The notes: generated by a model from the letters alone, not told the origin. Positions 9,998-19,156 are shown, counted from the first letter of the stretch. The stretch: 64,000 bases of DNA from Phycisphaerales bacterium (GCA_016716475.1 JADJWG010000004.1:372001-436000), one strand, 5' to 3'. Made by a program: numbers and translations.

Positions 9998-10927
9998 TCA
10001 GGCGAACGTGACGAGGCACGCGTCCTGCCAGAAGCCATAGCCCGCCGCGTGAATGGCCTTCACGCCGTACTGGTGCTGGTTTTCGTTGACTTCGAGTTCG
10101 CTGCCCTCGGCCAGCACCTGCACCTGCACGGGCAGTTCTTCCTGGAAGATGAACGGACGTGAAGAACCATCCGTGCGGAAAATGACGAAACGGTCGGTCC
10201 AGGTGAGCCGCGGGTTCGCCACCCAGGTGACACGGAACGGTTCCCCCTGGGCGAGTGGATTGCTGGTTGCGGCGACGGTCCGGCCCGACAACGCGACGAG
10301 TGTCGGCGAGAGGAACGGCATCGGCACCATGACGAGGAATTCGCGTGCGCCGTCGTGCAGCGGTTCACCCTGGTCATCGCGGAAGCTCAGAATCCGGGCG
10401 ATGCCTGCCACGATCGCTTCGTACAACTCCTGGTCGGTGGGGGCCGTCGGTGCGGTGGCCTGCGCGGTGAGCAGGTTGCTCTGGTTGCCCGAGTCGCCCT
10501 CGGCGTGCTGGCCGTCGAAGAACGGCCGGCCGTCGTAACCCGCTGCCCCGGTCCCCTCGGCGATGAGTTGCGTGAGCAGGCGGTTGGGGTGCGTGGCGAC
10601 GCGCCGTGCGAGATCGTTGATGCGGATGAGCAGTTGGCCGGTCTTGTCGCGGCGCAGCTCATCGGCGTCGACGCGAATCGTCGCTTCCCAAGTCTTGTTG
10701 ACGATGGTGACGCCGCGACTGCGCAGCGGGCGCACCTGCCGGCCGCCGACCCATTCGCGGACCTGCGGTACCATACCGAGCCAGCGGTAGGTCTCGCTGG
10801 CCTGGTTGCTGGCGAAGTGCAGGGCCAGTTTCGTCCACCAGGCGCTGGTGGCGAACTCCTCGAGTCGACGATAGAACCGTCCGACGACGGCGCGGGAGGT
10901 GAGACCGGTGGAATTCAAAACACTCAT
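9998..10927 (-). CDS. Mu gpT-like major capsid protein
   Basis: The 309-residue protein matches the Mu gpT major head subunit type. It has an N-terminal helical arm with WLGMVPQVREWVGGRQV, the KTWEATIRVDADELRRDKTGQL segment, a central FFDGQHAEG loop and a C-terminal HK97-fold beta region with TDGSSRPFIFQEE. Length agrees with gpT (about 305). The start has AAGGAGTATTTGC before ATG. It lies between the decoration-like gene (51 bp) and the gp36-like gene (32 bp). It should form the shell of a capsid. Confidence 0.9.
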   Translation of the reverse strand: MSVLNSTGLTSRAVVGRFYRRLEEFATSAWWTKLALHFASNQASETYRWLGMVPQVREWVGGRQVRPLRSRGVTIVNKTWEATIRVDADELRRDKTGQLLIRINDLARRVATHPNRLLTQLIAEGTGAAGYDGRPFFDGQHAEGDSGNQSNLLTAQATAPTAPTDQELYEAIVAGIARILSFRDDQGEPLHDGAREFLVMVPMPFLSPTLVALSGRTVAATSNPLAQGEPFRVTWVANPRLTWTDRFVIFRTDGSSRPFIFQEELPVQVQVLAEGSELEVNENQHQYGVKAIHAAGYGFWQDACLVTFA

Positions 10928-10978
10928 GCAAATACTCCTTGAGTAGCGAGTCTGCGTACGCCGCGCGCTGGCAGCGCA

Positions 10979-11716
10979 CTACGACAGGTCGCGACCGATG
11001 ATGGACCAGCCCGTCCCAGTACACATCAGAACGACCGCGTCATGGGCGGCATCCACGCCGGCAAAGGTCGCAGCGCCGTTGATGGTTTCCGACAGGTGCC
11101 CGTCGAGTGTCACGGCGTTTGCGTTCGCCGTGAGCTTCACCACGCGGATCCACGCACCGGGCAGGGCGGTGGCGACCGGCGGCAGCGTGAGCGTGCGGGC
11201 GGTCGTATTGCTCACGAGCAGGGTGCGGTTGAGGTGATCGCGCGTGAGGGTGGCGTGTTCATCGCCAATCGCGACCACGGGTGCGTTTTCAAAGAGGCCT
11301 CCGAGCAGGGCGTGGGGCTGGCAACGCACCCGCAGGAGATCACCCCCTTCGTATGCGACGATGCGTCCGATGCGTGAATGGCCCGTTGGTGTGAGGGTCA
11401 GCGTGTCATCGGCACTCGCGTAGACGGTGCTGCCGACATGGGTGGCGACGGCTCCGGCGAGCGCGTGCACGATGTCGATCGCCTGGTGCAGCCGGACGCG
11501 CAGCGCCCCGGCGGCGTGCCCTGGGCCCGTGTTGTCGACTTCCGCGTAAGCGATTCCGACGAAGATGTCGCCCGCGACCAGCGGGCGCGCCAGTCCGGTC
11601 TCGCCGGTACGGCCGACGAAGGCGCCCTTGTGAATGTGTACGTTGTCGGCGACGGGTAACTCCGGAAGTTCCTGTGAGGCGTAACTTGGCACGTCACGAT
11701 TCGCGGTAAGTGGCAT
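10979..11716 (-). CDS. Capsid decoration/cement-like protein
   Basis: The 245-residue protein has an N-terminal half resembling DUF2190-type capsid cement proteins (KGAFVGRTGETGLARPLVAG, FVGIAYAEVDNTG, repeated short beta strands). The C-terminal half is a separate beta-rich segment with Thr/Asn/Ala. Its place just before the major capsid gene fits a decoration protein (Mu and relatives). GGAGAAATCGTT precedes the ATG. The C-terminal domain could be an added surface domain. The assignment is probable, not certain. Confidence 0.7.
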   Translation of the reverse strand: MPLTANRDVPSYASQELPELPVADNVHIHKGAFVGRTGETGLARPLVAGDIFVGIAYAEVDNTGPGHAAGALRVRLHQAIDIVHALAGAVATHVGSTVYASADDTLTLTPTGHSRIGRIVAYEGGDLLRVRCQPHALLGGLFENAPVVAIGDEHATLTRDHLNRTLLVSNTTARTLTLPPVATALPGAWIRVVKLTANANAVTLDGHLSETINGAATFAGVDAAHDAVVLMCTGTGWSIIGRDLS

Positions 11717-11774
11717 AACGATTTCTCCAACTGGGTCGACCTGGGCACCACGATGCCAGTTCGACGGGCGCAGA

Positions 11775-12941
11775 TCAGAATGCGGAACCGGCTACCCGGC
11801 CCGCGGCAGCGGCGCGCTCAAAGGCGGCGAGGTCTTCGTCGGTCAGGTCGTGGAAATTCCCAATCCGGGCTTCGGCCTGTGGCACGCGCGGCGTGACCCG
11901 TCCGTGTTCGTCCACGGCCAGAACCCGGCCGGGCGGCAGGATCACCGGGGCACGCGACAGGCGCGCCTCGGTATCGGCAGGATCACGCAGGAAGTCGGCC
12001 CGCCAGTCCATGCTCGTACCTTCCGTGATCTTGCCCAGGCGCAGGCCTCGCTCGACGAAAGTGTCGGCTTCCTGGGCGGCGAGTTGTGCCTGCAGGCGCT
12101 GAATTTCGGACTGCGCGGCGTTGAGTTCCACTGCGGTAAGCGCACTGGGGGCCACTGCTTCCGGAGTGGTTGTTGGCTCCAGGGGCAGCGCCTCCTCAGT
12201 GGGTGCCGTGTCGGTGTGTCTGTCCGGGGAACTCTCGTCGGTGTGTGTGCGGAGAGCCGCGGCGCTGCCCGCCGCCAGTGGCTGCACGCCGTGCATCGCC
12301 GGGTCGTTGGTCAGCGCGACCGGTCCCAGTGCCGCGACATCGGTGTGGTCTTCATCCGTCCAGAATATGACAGGTGAGTAGTAGCGGTACTCACCGCTAC
12401 GGAGTAATTCGCCGGCGCGTGCTGTCCATGTGACCTCCACGGCCCACAGTCCATCAGCCCGCACCTCGAGCCCGCCGATCCAGCCCGCCGCGGGTCGCAG
12501 CCCATCCGACCGGGTATTGCAGCGGTCGAAGGTCTGGTGCTCGTAGTCGATGGCGAGCTTGCGACCCATGCGTTCGAACCAGCGGTGTGCGCTCGCGGCA
12601 TGGTTGGGGGTGAAGACGAAGCTCTCCCCGGCGATGGGGCGCTCGACCGTCACTTCGCCAAAGGGGATCAGCAGGAACTCGCGGGCCGGTTCGCCGCCGG
12701 CGGTTGCGAGCGCCGTCGCGACCAGGCGCGAGCGGGGCGGCAGCGCAGCACGGACGAGCATCACCGCGTCGAGGCGGGTTGTCACGTCTTGCAGGAGATC
12801 GCGCAGGCGGTCGAGCCGGCCGGCGAGGTTCGCGCTCGCGAGCGCCAGCGCCTGGCGTAGCTGGTCGATGATCCGGGCTTCCACGTAAGGACCGAGCGGA
12901 AGTGGTGCGGAATCGTGATGGGGGGGGCGTGGCACCTTCAT
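11775..12941 (-). CDS. Mu gpI-like capsid maturation protease/scaffold
   Basis: The 388-residue protein carries the Mu gpI-type protease region (about residues 70-215): LLIPFGEV, an IDYEHQ motif, PAAGWI...LEVRADGLWA and LLRSGEYRYYSPV. The C-terminal 150 residues contain a coiled coil (LNAAQSEIQRLQAQLAAQEA) and an Ala-rich end, as in the scaffold part (gpZ) that shares this reading frame in Mu. The ATG at 12941 is chosen because upstream codons are unlike the family. The product should cleave the scaffold and capsid during head assembly. Confidence 0.88.
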   Translation of the reverse strand: MKVPRPPHHDSAPLPLGPYVEARIIDQLRQALALASANLAGRLDRLRDLLQDVTTRLDAVMLVRAALPPRSRLVATALATAGGEPAREFLLIPFGEVTVERPIAGESFVFTPNHAASAHRWFERMGRKLAIDYEHQTFDRCNTRSDGLRPAAGWIGGLEVRADGLWAVEVTWTARAGELLRSGEYRYYSPVIFWTDEDHTDVAALGPVALTNDPAMHGVQPLAAGSAAALRTHTDESSPDRHTDTAPTEEALPLEPTTTPEAVAPSALTAVELNAAQSEIQRLQAQLAAQEADTFVERGLRLGKITEGTSMDWRADFLRDPADTEARLSRAPVILPPGRVLAVDEHGRVTPRVPQAEARIGNFHDLTDEDLAAFERAAAAGRVAGSAF

Positions 12942-12957
12942 CGGGGTCCTCCCTGAA

Positions 12958-13458
12958 TCAATGGGTTTGTGTGTGGAAAGGTATGCCTGTGGCCTGCGGC
13001 CGCCGGAAAATGACGATGTTGCCTTTGCGGTTGCGTTCGCCGGTCGGGTGGAACCCAAGCCGCCGATAGAAGCCGCTGGGATCGCCGCTGGAGATATCGA
13101 GCTTCGCGCGGGCTTCGGCTGCGCCGCTGCCGTTGACCAGCGCCCGCCCGATACCGAGCCCACGATACGCCGGGTGCACCAGGGCGTTCACGAGGCGCGA
13201 ACCGCGCGTCAGGATGGCGACCCCGACCAGCACGTCGGCCAAAGTGGCGAGGAGGAGGGTGTGCCGCCGACTGCACAGCATGTCGCGGAGTTGTCCGCGG
13301 CGCAGGAAGTAGTCGCGGCGCAGCAGCGTATCGAAGAAGAAGCCAAGTGCCTCGGCGTCGCGGGGTGTGGCGGAGCGGATACGCAGCTCCCGTTCCGCCT
13401 CGGGGGTGGTGTACGGCGATGCCGGGTAGCGCGCCGTGGATGGCAAGTTGCGTTTCAT
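12958..13458 (-). CDS. GNAT-family acetyltransferase inside the head operon
   Basis: The 166-residue protein shows the GNAT acetyl-CoA site VHPAYRGLGIGRALV (R/Q-x-x-G-x-G) at about residues 92-106 and a terminal GFYRRLGFHPTG motif. It is an N- or O-acetyltransferase of unknown substrate. The start overlaps the portal stop by 4 bases and has GGGGAGAGAACC before ATG, so it is translated with the head genes. It takes the position of the MuF-like gp30 gene in Mu. It might modify a virion or host protein, but nothing in the sequence shows which. Confidence 0.85.
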   Translation of the reverse strand: MKRNLPSTARYPASPYTTPEAERELRIRSATPRDAEALGFFFDTLLRRDYFLRRGQLRDMLCSRRHTLLLATLADVLVGVAILTRGSRLVNALVHPAYRGLGIGRALVNGSGAAEARAKLDISSGDPSGFYRRLGFHPTGERNRKGNIVIFRRPQATGIPFHTQTH

Positions 13459-14747
13459 GGTTCTCTCCCCGGGATGGTGGCTTCACCGACTTGCGGTGCC
13501 GGAATGCCCAGCGCCTGGTAGGCCCAGCGCTGCGGTACCGGCAGACCAAGCCGTTCGACGGCTGTTGCAAGCGTTTCGCACAATTGGCGCGTGTCGATCG
13601 TCTGTACCAGCGCCCGGCGGAAGTGTGGAACCGGCGTGCCATCACCGAAGCGTGCCCGCACCAGGGGTGCCAGCAAGTCACGCCGCAACGTGGCCGCTTC
13701 GTCTGCCAGGTCGGCCGCGAGCAGATCCTCGCGCACACGGTCATGCACTTCGGCGGTCGCTCGTGAACCGATAGCGCGCAGATCGGTGGTGAGGTGCTGC
13801 CCAAGCCACAGGATTGTGACCTCGGTGTTGCAGTATTCCTGCAATGGGGCGTAGGGTCGATCCGCGCCGCGGGCGGCTTCAACAAACTTGAGTTCGACCC
13901 CCTTGTTGACCACGGCGACCGCGTCGCTGTTGAGGGCCTGGAGCATCTGGAGCAGGCGCTGCTGTTCTGCTTCCGACGTACCCTGGTCGAACTGTGCGAT
14001 GCGCACCGGCATGCCGGCGATCTGCGAGTAGATCAGCCAGTCCTTGAAGCTGAGATTCTGCGCCAGGAACAGCAGCGCCGACACCCGCAACAAGCCATTG
14101 TCGAAGCGCCGTCCGGGCATCTGCTGCGGCTGATGAACGATCCATTTCGACGGGTGACGGTCGAGAGCCACACCGTCCAGCGGATGTTCGTCCGTGAGAA
14201 CGCGCAGACGCCACGGCGCGGCGTGATCCGACAGTAGTCGCGTGGCGGGTACGGGAACGATGTCCATGAGCCGACCACGCTCCCACACCAGTTCCGCCAG
14301 TGCGAGGCCGTAGCCCGTCGCGGTTGCCAGGTGGTCCAGGACCGCTGGCAGGTTGGTGAGCTGTCGCAGTACCGTGCGACAGTAGTCCGCGGCGGCGGTG
14401 GCCTGCGACCGGTTACGTACCGGGGTGGCGTCCTCATCCGGGGCCATGTCCCAGTCGAGCCCGGTCAGGGCGAGACGTCGTGTACGTTCTACCGCTGCGA
14501 GCCGGGGCCACTTCTGAAGCATTTCGGCGAAGAGCTCAAACTGGGCCCGGGGCTGGCCGGCGTCGGCACCCTGGAGGATGGCCCGAAGTTGTGCGGGCGC
14601 CAGGCCGATCGTGGGATACTGGCGGTTGAAGTCGGCCCGCAGTGGCCGGCCGGAAGTTGAGACGCGCCGCCGCCGGACCTCGGGGAGGAGGGACCCGAGG
14701 GAGCGGAGGACGGCGGCGACGCGGGAGGTGGGCGGTGCAGGCGACAC
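13455..14747 (-). CDS. Mu gp29-like portal protein (DUF935)
   Basis: The 430-residue product is a DUF935-type portal. It shows the early LTGLDWDMAPDE stretch, a central GYGLALAELVWERG and KWIVHQPQQMPGRRFDNGLLR segment, NLSFKDWLIYSQIAGMPVRI, and the late TEVTILWLGQHLTTD...SRATAEVHDRVREDLLAAD region. I chose GTG 14747 because CCAGGAGAATTTCGC precedes it; the open frame further upstream shows no family similarity. A portal forms the DNA entry ring of a capsid vertex. It is the first gene of the head block, and no terminase precedes it. Confidence 0.88.
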   Translation of the reverse strand: MSPAPPTSRVAAVLRSLGSLLPEVRRRRVSTSGRPLRADFNRQYPTIGLAPAQLRAILQGADAGQPRAQFELFAEMLQKWPRLAAVERTRRLALTGLDWDMAPDEDATPVRNRSQATAAADYCRTVLRQLTNLPAVLDHLATATGYGLALAELVWERGRLMDIVPVPATRLLSDHAAPWRLRVLTDEHPLDGVALDRHPSKWIVHQPQQMPGRRFDNGLLRVSALLFLAQNLSFKDWLIYSQIAGMPVRIAQFDQGTSEAEQQRLLQMLQALNSDAVAVVNKGVELKFVEAARGADRPYAPLQEYCNTEVTILWLGQHLTTDLRAIGSRATAEVHDRVREDLLAADLADEAATLRRDLLAPLVRARFGDGTPVPHFRRALVQTIDTRQLCETLATAVERLGLPVPQRWAYQALGIPAPQVGEATIPGREP

Positions 14748-14779
14748 GCGAAATTCTCCTGGGGGTCCGGCGTTCGGGG

Positions 14780-14835
14780 CCGCGTACCCACAGTAAGAAT
14801 ATTCGTAATTTGTTAGGTATGCTAGAAAGTCGCCT
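14780..14835 (-). promoter_or_regulatory. AT-rich leader before the head operon
   Basis: An AT-rich pocket with TAACAAATTACGAATATTC on the minus strand lies 35-85 bp before the portal start in otherwise GC-rich DNA. It is the natural place for the operon promoter, but I could not pick a convincing -35/-10 pair. Confidence 0.25.
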
Positions 14836-15001
14836 GCGTGGCGGCGGGTGGGTGGTACGGAGCGGCTACGCCCGTTCACGGACGGATTCTGTCCCGGCCG
14901 CGTTCGGCCCCAGCCCTGCCCGCCGAAACGCCGATGAAAGGGGTATGATGTCGATACCGACAGACGTGCGTGGCATCCAACCCAGGCGGTAGAGTGCAGC
15001 C

Positions 15002-15520
15002 ATGAGCACCGTTCCCATGGATGAGCGGCAACGCGAGACGCGCGAACGCGTTGTCCAGCAGCAGTTATCAAGGCGCCGGTGGCGCGTGGTGCGCGGAGTG
15101 CTGGTGTTCTGCGTGCTTTCGGCGGCGATGCTCACCATGGCGCTGATCAATCGCGAGCAGGAAGCGATTGTCACCTGCGAGAGCCGGTTGCGTGAAGCCC
15201 AGCAGATCTATGCCGAGATTGCGGCGCTGCCTGACCGCCCGCTGGCTGAGCCGTCGGACCTGGGCGTACTGGGCGAGGATTACCTCAACTGGTGGGCCCG
15301 CGAGATTGTGGGGAACTGGCGCTACGACAGCCAGGCGATCTCCGCGGGCACATCCTGGGCGGCGGCCTGCAATGGCCACATCGGGCTCTTCGGACCCTCC
15401 TTGCGGCACGTCCTCATTTATGAGAGCCGCTCCCGAACGTATCGGATCGTGACCCTGAGCGAGAGCGAATTTCGTGAACGCGGGAGCACGTTCGGGTTCG
15501 AAGTGGCCGCGAACCCCTGA
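15002..15520 (+). CDS. Hypothetical single-pass membrane protein
   Basis: This 172-residue protein has a basic N terminus (residues 8-28), one membrane helix (about 29-50, VVRGVLVFCVLSAAMLTMAL) and an extracytoplasmic domain of about 110 residues that begins with a short coiled coil. No known family is recognised. It runs divergently from the head cluster and is followed 160-190 bp later by lysA. TATGAT at 14943-14948 is a possible -10. Confidence 0.6.
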   Translation: MSTVPMDERQRETRERVVQQQLSRRRWRVVRGVLVFCVLSAAMLTMALINREQEAIVTCESRLREAQQIYAEIAALPDRPLAEPSDLGVLGEDYLNWWAREIVGNWRYDSQAISAGTSWAAACNGHIGLFGPSLRHVLIYESRSRTYRIVTLSESEFRERGSTFGFEVAANP

Positions 15521-15707
15521 TCCTACTGGTCTGCCGCCGACCCGACTCTACTCTCCTTCGGACGTTGCCACGGCGTCGGTCCGCCCCAACAATGACGCAG
15601 TTGCCGGCCCTGACCGGCACCGGCCGCGGGCCGTACCCGCACCGAAGCGACTCGACAACCAGCACGACGCCTGACCGGAGATGGCGGCGGCGTGGGAGCT
15701 AGCCCTG

Positions 15708-16985
15708 ATGAACTTGTTTACCTACCGCGGTGGGAACCTGCAGGTGGAGGGCCTGCCCGTAGCGGACTTGGCGGTCCGTTTTGGAACGCCGGCATACCTG
15801 TACTCGGCGGGAACGCTACGGACTCATTACGAGCGCCTCGCGACGGCGTTTCGTCCGCTCGAACCATTGATCTGTTACTCGGTGAAGTGCTGCTCGAACC
15901 TGCACATTCTGAAGCTGCTCGCCGCCTGCGGCAGCGGCTTTGATGTGGTCAGCGGCGGCGAGCTGTTCCGGGCCCTCCGCGCAGGTGCGCCTGCGGAGAA
16001 GATCGTGTTCGCCGGCGTTGGTAAGAGTACCGACGAGCTCGAGGAGGCCCTGCGCGCCGGGGTCGGCATGCTCAATGTCGAGTCGGCCTCAGAGCTTGAA
16101 CAACTGGCCGACGTCGCGACCCGCCTCGGACTGCCGCTCCGCGTCGCGATCCGGATCGTTCCCGAGGTCGATGCCAAGACCCATTCCTACACGACCACCG
16201 GTACGCGGCAGAACAAGTTCGGCGTTACCATCGAGGAGACGCGGACGCTTTTCGAGCGTTTCGGCCGCCATCGGCAGCTCACGCTCTGTGGTCTGCACAT
16301 CCACATCGGCTCCCCGGTTTACGATCCGCAATCCTACGTGGCCGCGATCGAGCGCACCCTCGCGCTACGCGACGCACTCGCGCGGGCCGGGCATGCTGTG
16401 GACACCCTCGATATCGGTGGCGGCTACGGCGCCGAGTACAAGGGCGGCGAGTCGCCCGATGCTGCTGCTTATGCGGCGGCCATCCTCCCGTTGTTGCAGG
16501 GATCCGGGTTGAAGGTCGTCCTGGAGCCCGGGCGTGCGATTGCGGCCAACGCCGGGATCGTTGTGACGCGCGTGCTGCACGTGAAAGACACCGGCAGCCG
16601 CCGCTTCGTGATCACCGATGCATCCATGACCGAGTTGATCCGGCCGGCGCTCTACGGTGCCTACCATTTCATCTGGCCCGTGGCCGTCGGCGAGCACGTC
16701 CCGGCAAACTACGCGCCCGAACAGCCGTTTGAGGGACTCACGGTGTGCGACGTGGTTGGACCGGTCTGCGAGAGCGGCGACTTCCTCGCGAAGGACCGCG
16801 CTCTGCCGCCCGTGCGACGTGGCGACCTGCTCGCGGTCTTCACTGCCGGTGCCTATGCAATGACCATGGCGAGCCAGTACAACACGCGCCCGCGTGCCCC
16901 CGAGGTGCTTGTGGATGGAACCGAAGCGCGGCTGATTCGCCGGCGTGAGACGTACGAGGACCTGATTGCGCCAGAGTTGGTGTAG
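15708..16985 (+). CDS. lysA: Diaminopimelate decarboxylase
   Basis: LysA removes CO2 from meso-diaminopimelate to give L-lysine, a PLP enzyme of the alanine-racemase fold. From ATG 15708 (MNLFTYRGG) it has 425 residues. It shows the PLP lysine in YSVKCCSN, the HIHIGSPV motif, the phosphate-binding GGGYGAEYKG, EPGRAI, and the second-subunit CESGDFLAKDR motif. An ATG nine codons upstream is also possible, but family members start at MNxFxYRxG and GGGAG precedes 15708. A ribF gene follows after 130 bp. Confidence 0.95.
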   Translation: MNLFTYRGGNLQVEGLPVADLAVRFGTPAYLYSAGTLRTHYERLATAFRPLEPLICYSVKCCSNLHILKLLAACGSGFDVVSGGELFRALRAGAPAEKIVFAGVGKSTDELEEALRAGVGMLNVESASELEQLADVATRLGLPLRVAIRIVPEVDAKTHSYTTTGTRQNKFGVTIEETRTLFERFGRHRQLTLCGLHIHIGSPVYDPQSYVAAIERTLALRDALARAGHAVDTLDIGGGYGAEYKGGESPDAAAYAAAILPLLQGSGLKVVLEPGRAIAANAGIVVTRVLHVKDTGSRRFVITDASMTELIRPALYGAYHFIWPVAVGEHVPANYAPEQPFEGLTVCDVVGPVCESGDFLAKDRALPPVRRGDLLAVFTAGAYAMTMASQYNTRPRAPEVLVDGTEARLIRRRETYEDLIAPELV

Positions 16986-17113
16986 AAGGGTTCGACTATA
17001 GGCGGGGTCTGCGGGCCTGAATGGATGCGGGCAGAAGTGCGGGATTCTCGTCGCCTGTGCACGTCCAGCTTGATCACTCGGAGCGCGAACTCCTGTTGTC
17101 GCGGACCTGACCC

Positions 17114-18106
17114 ATGACCATCCACGACGGCCTCGAACTGTTCAGCGCCCCGGCGGTGGGAACCGTCCTCACGATTGGTAATTTCGACGGTGTGCATCGC
17201 GGCCACGCGGCCCTGCTCGCAGCCGCACAGCGACTGGGGGCGGACACGGGCGCGCAGCCGCTCGTGGTGACATTCGACCGCCACCCCCTGGCAGTGCTGT
17301 CGCCGGAGCGCGTGCCACCGACGTTGACCACGCTGTCCGACAAGCTCGCCCTGCTGGCGCGCAATGACGTCGCCGATGTGCTCATCCTTCGTGCCGAGCC
17401 CGACCTGCTCGCTCTTTCCGCCGAGGACTTCCTCGCTGGGCTGGTTGCCCGGGCCCGTCCGCGGGTTTTCGTGGAGGGCCCCGATTTCAGTTTCGGCCGT
17501 GGTCGCGGCGGAAGCGTGGCGACCCTGAAGGCCTGTGCGGCACGCTGGGGCTACCGAGTGGAGGTGCTCCCGCCGGTACATTGCGAGCAACTGCCGACAC
17601 AACCGCGTATTCACAGCTCGGCCGTGCGACAAGCGCTTTGGGAGGGGCGGATCGAAGACGCCACCGCGCTGCTGGGCCGTTTTCATCGCGTAGTCGGCGA
17701 AACGGTAGGTGGGGCCGGTCGCGGCCGTCACCTAGGTTTCGCCACGGCCAATCTCAGCGCGATTCCACAGATGCTGCCGCAGGAGGCCGTGTATGCCTGC
17801 ATTGCGGAACTGGCGGACGGGCTGTGCAGCGCGGCGGCGGTCAATGTCGGGCCACAGCCCACCTTTGACCAGCCGGCGCTGCGCGTGGAGGCCCACCTGC
17901 TTGACTACAACGGCGACCTGCGTGGTCAACGGGTCGCGCTGCATTTCCTGCGACGTCTGCGTGGTCAGCAGAAGTTCGCGGGCACCAAGGAGCTGGTAGC
18001 ACAGATCGAGCAGGATGTGGCGGAAACAGCGGCGGCTGCGGGGCAGGTGCTGGATATTCCTGTGATCCGGCAGGGGCTGCTGGTGACCGGACTGCCAATG
18101 GATTGA
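17114..18106 (+). CDS. ribF: Bifunctional riboflavin kinase/FAD synthetase
   Basis: RibF phosphorylates riboflavin to FMN and adenylates FMN to FAD. The 330-residue protein has the nucleotidyl-transferase motif IGNFDGVHRGH near residue 22, the GPDFSFGRGRGG loop in the middle, and the kinase domain from about residue 185 (GAGRGRHLGFATANL, VNVGPQPTF). The last part shows the expected VEAHLLDYNGDLRGQ. Length is normal. Confidence 0.95.
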   Translation: MTIHDGLELFSAPAVGTVLTIGNFDGVHRGHAALLAAAQRLGADTGAQPLVVTFDRHPLAVLSPERVPPTLTTLSDKLALLARNDVADVLILRAEPDLLALSAEDFLAGLVARARPRVFVEGPDFSFGRGRGGSVATLKACAARWGYRVEVLPPVHCEQLPTQPRIHSSAVRQALWEGRIEDATALLGRFHRVVGETVGGAGRGRHLGFATANLSAIPQMLPQEAVYACIAELADGLCSAAAVNVGPQPTFDQPALRVEAHLLDYNGDLRGQRVALHFLRRLRGQQKFAGTKELVAQIEQDVAETAAAAGQVLDIPVIRQGLLVTGLPMD

Positions 18107-18214
18107 GCTGAGCGGGTGCTGTCGGTATGCACCGGGGCGGATACCCCCGGCACTCGGGCACACTGCCTGCGGGGTGACTGTCAAGGAAGGGGTGAGTCTT
18201 AGGGAATAATGAAA

Positions 18215-18242
18215 GAGGAGCCGGTCTTGCGACCGACTCCTC
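18215..18242 (-). terminator. Terminator after the PEP-CTERM gene
   Basis: A 12-bp stem (GAGGAGtCGGTC/GACCGgCTCCTC, one mismatch, 4-base loop) ends 38 bases past the minus-strand stop and is followed on that strand by TTTCATTATT. This fits an intrinsic terminator with a weak T-run. It may also serve the converging ribF transcript. Confidence 0.6.
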
Positions 18243-18280
18243 ATGAAAAGGCTGGTGTCACCTGCTAGCGGAGTTGTCGC

Positions 18281-19027
18281 TTAGCGACGACGCAGGGCCA
18301 GGGCACCGAGGGCGATCAGCAGGAAGCTGGCCGGCTCAGGAACCACTTCCAGCGTCGCGCCCGAAACCACGAGGCCCGGGACGTCGATGTTGAACGCGGC
18401 GCCATCCTGGAACGGGCCGACGCTCAGCTCGCCACCGACACTGCGACCGAAGTCGAACGTCACGGCGCCGAGCAGGAAGTAGAACTCACGGGCGGCGCCG
18501 GCATTCGCGGCACCGACGCGCTGACGCATCGACGGGGCGGCGGCAGCGGTCGCACCACCACTGAGGCCCGCACCTTCGACACCGACGCCGACGAAGTCGT
18601 GCGTGACGAAGTCGTTGGTCGGGAAGGGCTGGTTGACGTCATAGTCCCAGCGGATCGTGCCGGACTCGGCCAGATCGTCGCCGGCGTACCAGATGCCGGT
18701 GATGCCGTCGGTGCCGCCATTGAGACGGACCGAAACGCCCAGACCCTGAATCTTAAAGGCCGCGGGGACAATACCCGTTACCTTCGCCCAGATGTACGCC
18801 CACTCGCCCTGGTTCACGATGTCGCCGGCGATCGGGCCATGCGCCCAATCCGAGACCGAGTAGTAAAGACTGTCGGTCTGCTCGCCCTGGGTCGGAAGAG
18901 CGGCGTTCGTCGCGTCGGACAGACCGTAGGGCTGCGCGCTGCTGGTGGCGTAGAACGACACGCTCGGCTGCGCCGTTGCGGCAGTCACGATGCCGAGCAC
19001 TGCAATAAGTCCAAGTACCTTCTTCAT
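18281..19027 (-). CDS. Secreted PEP-CTERM sorting-domain protein
   Basis: The 248-residue protein has a signal peptide (MKKVLGLIAVLGIVTAATAQ) and ends in a PEP-CTERM signal: VPEPASF, a hydrophobic helix (LLIALGALAL) and RRR. Such proteins are exported and processed by an exosortase at the cell surface. The mature part is beta-rich with Gly/Ser/Asp and no recognised domain. ATG 19027 has GGGAGAATGGGATT before it. No exosortase gene is in the window. Confidence 0.9.
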   Translation of the reverse strand: MKKVLGLIAVLGIVTAATAQPSVSFYATSSAQPYGLSDATNAALPTQGEQTDSLYYSVSDWAHGPIAGDIVNQGEWAYIWAKVTGIVPAAFKIQGLGVSVRLNGGTDGITGIWYAGDDLAESGTIRWDYDVNQPFPTNDFVTHDFVGVGVEGAGLSGGATAAAAPSMRQRVGAANAGAAREFYFLLGAVTFDFGRSVGGELSVGPFQDGAAFNIDVPGLVVSGATLEVVPEPASFLLIALGALALRRR

Positions 19028-19127
19028 AATCCCATTCTCCCAAAAAGTGCCAGTGGAGGTTTCTTTCCAGCCTCCGAGATCCAGATGGTGACGTGGGTGG
19101 GCTTCACCCTTTCCTCTCACGCTGTTA

Positions 19128-19156
19128 GTTATACCCCGGCCCATATCCGATTGCAA
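19128..19156 (-). promoter_or_regulatory. Sigma-70-like promoter of the PEP-CTERM gene
   Basis: On the minus strand TTGCAA (19151-19156), a 17-bp spacer and TATAAC (19128-19133) match the -35/-10 spacing. They lie about 100 bp before the ATG at 19027. Confidence 0.55.

Noticed and set aside
12938..13885. 315-codon minus-strand frame over the GNAT and portal genes
   Set aside because: It is out of frame with both recognised proteins and shows only Arg/Pro-rich sequence.
7604..14747. Complete Mu-like prophage
   Set aside because: No MuA/MuB transposase, repressor, terminase, tail genes or attachment repeats were found in the window.
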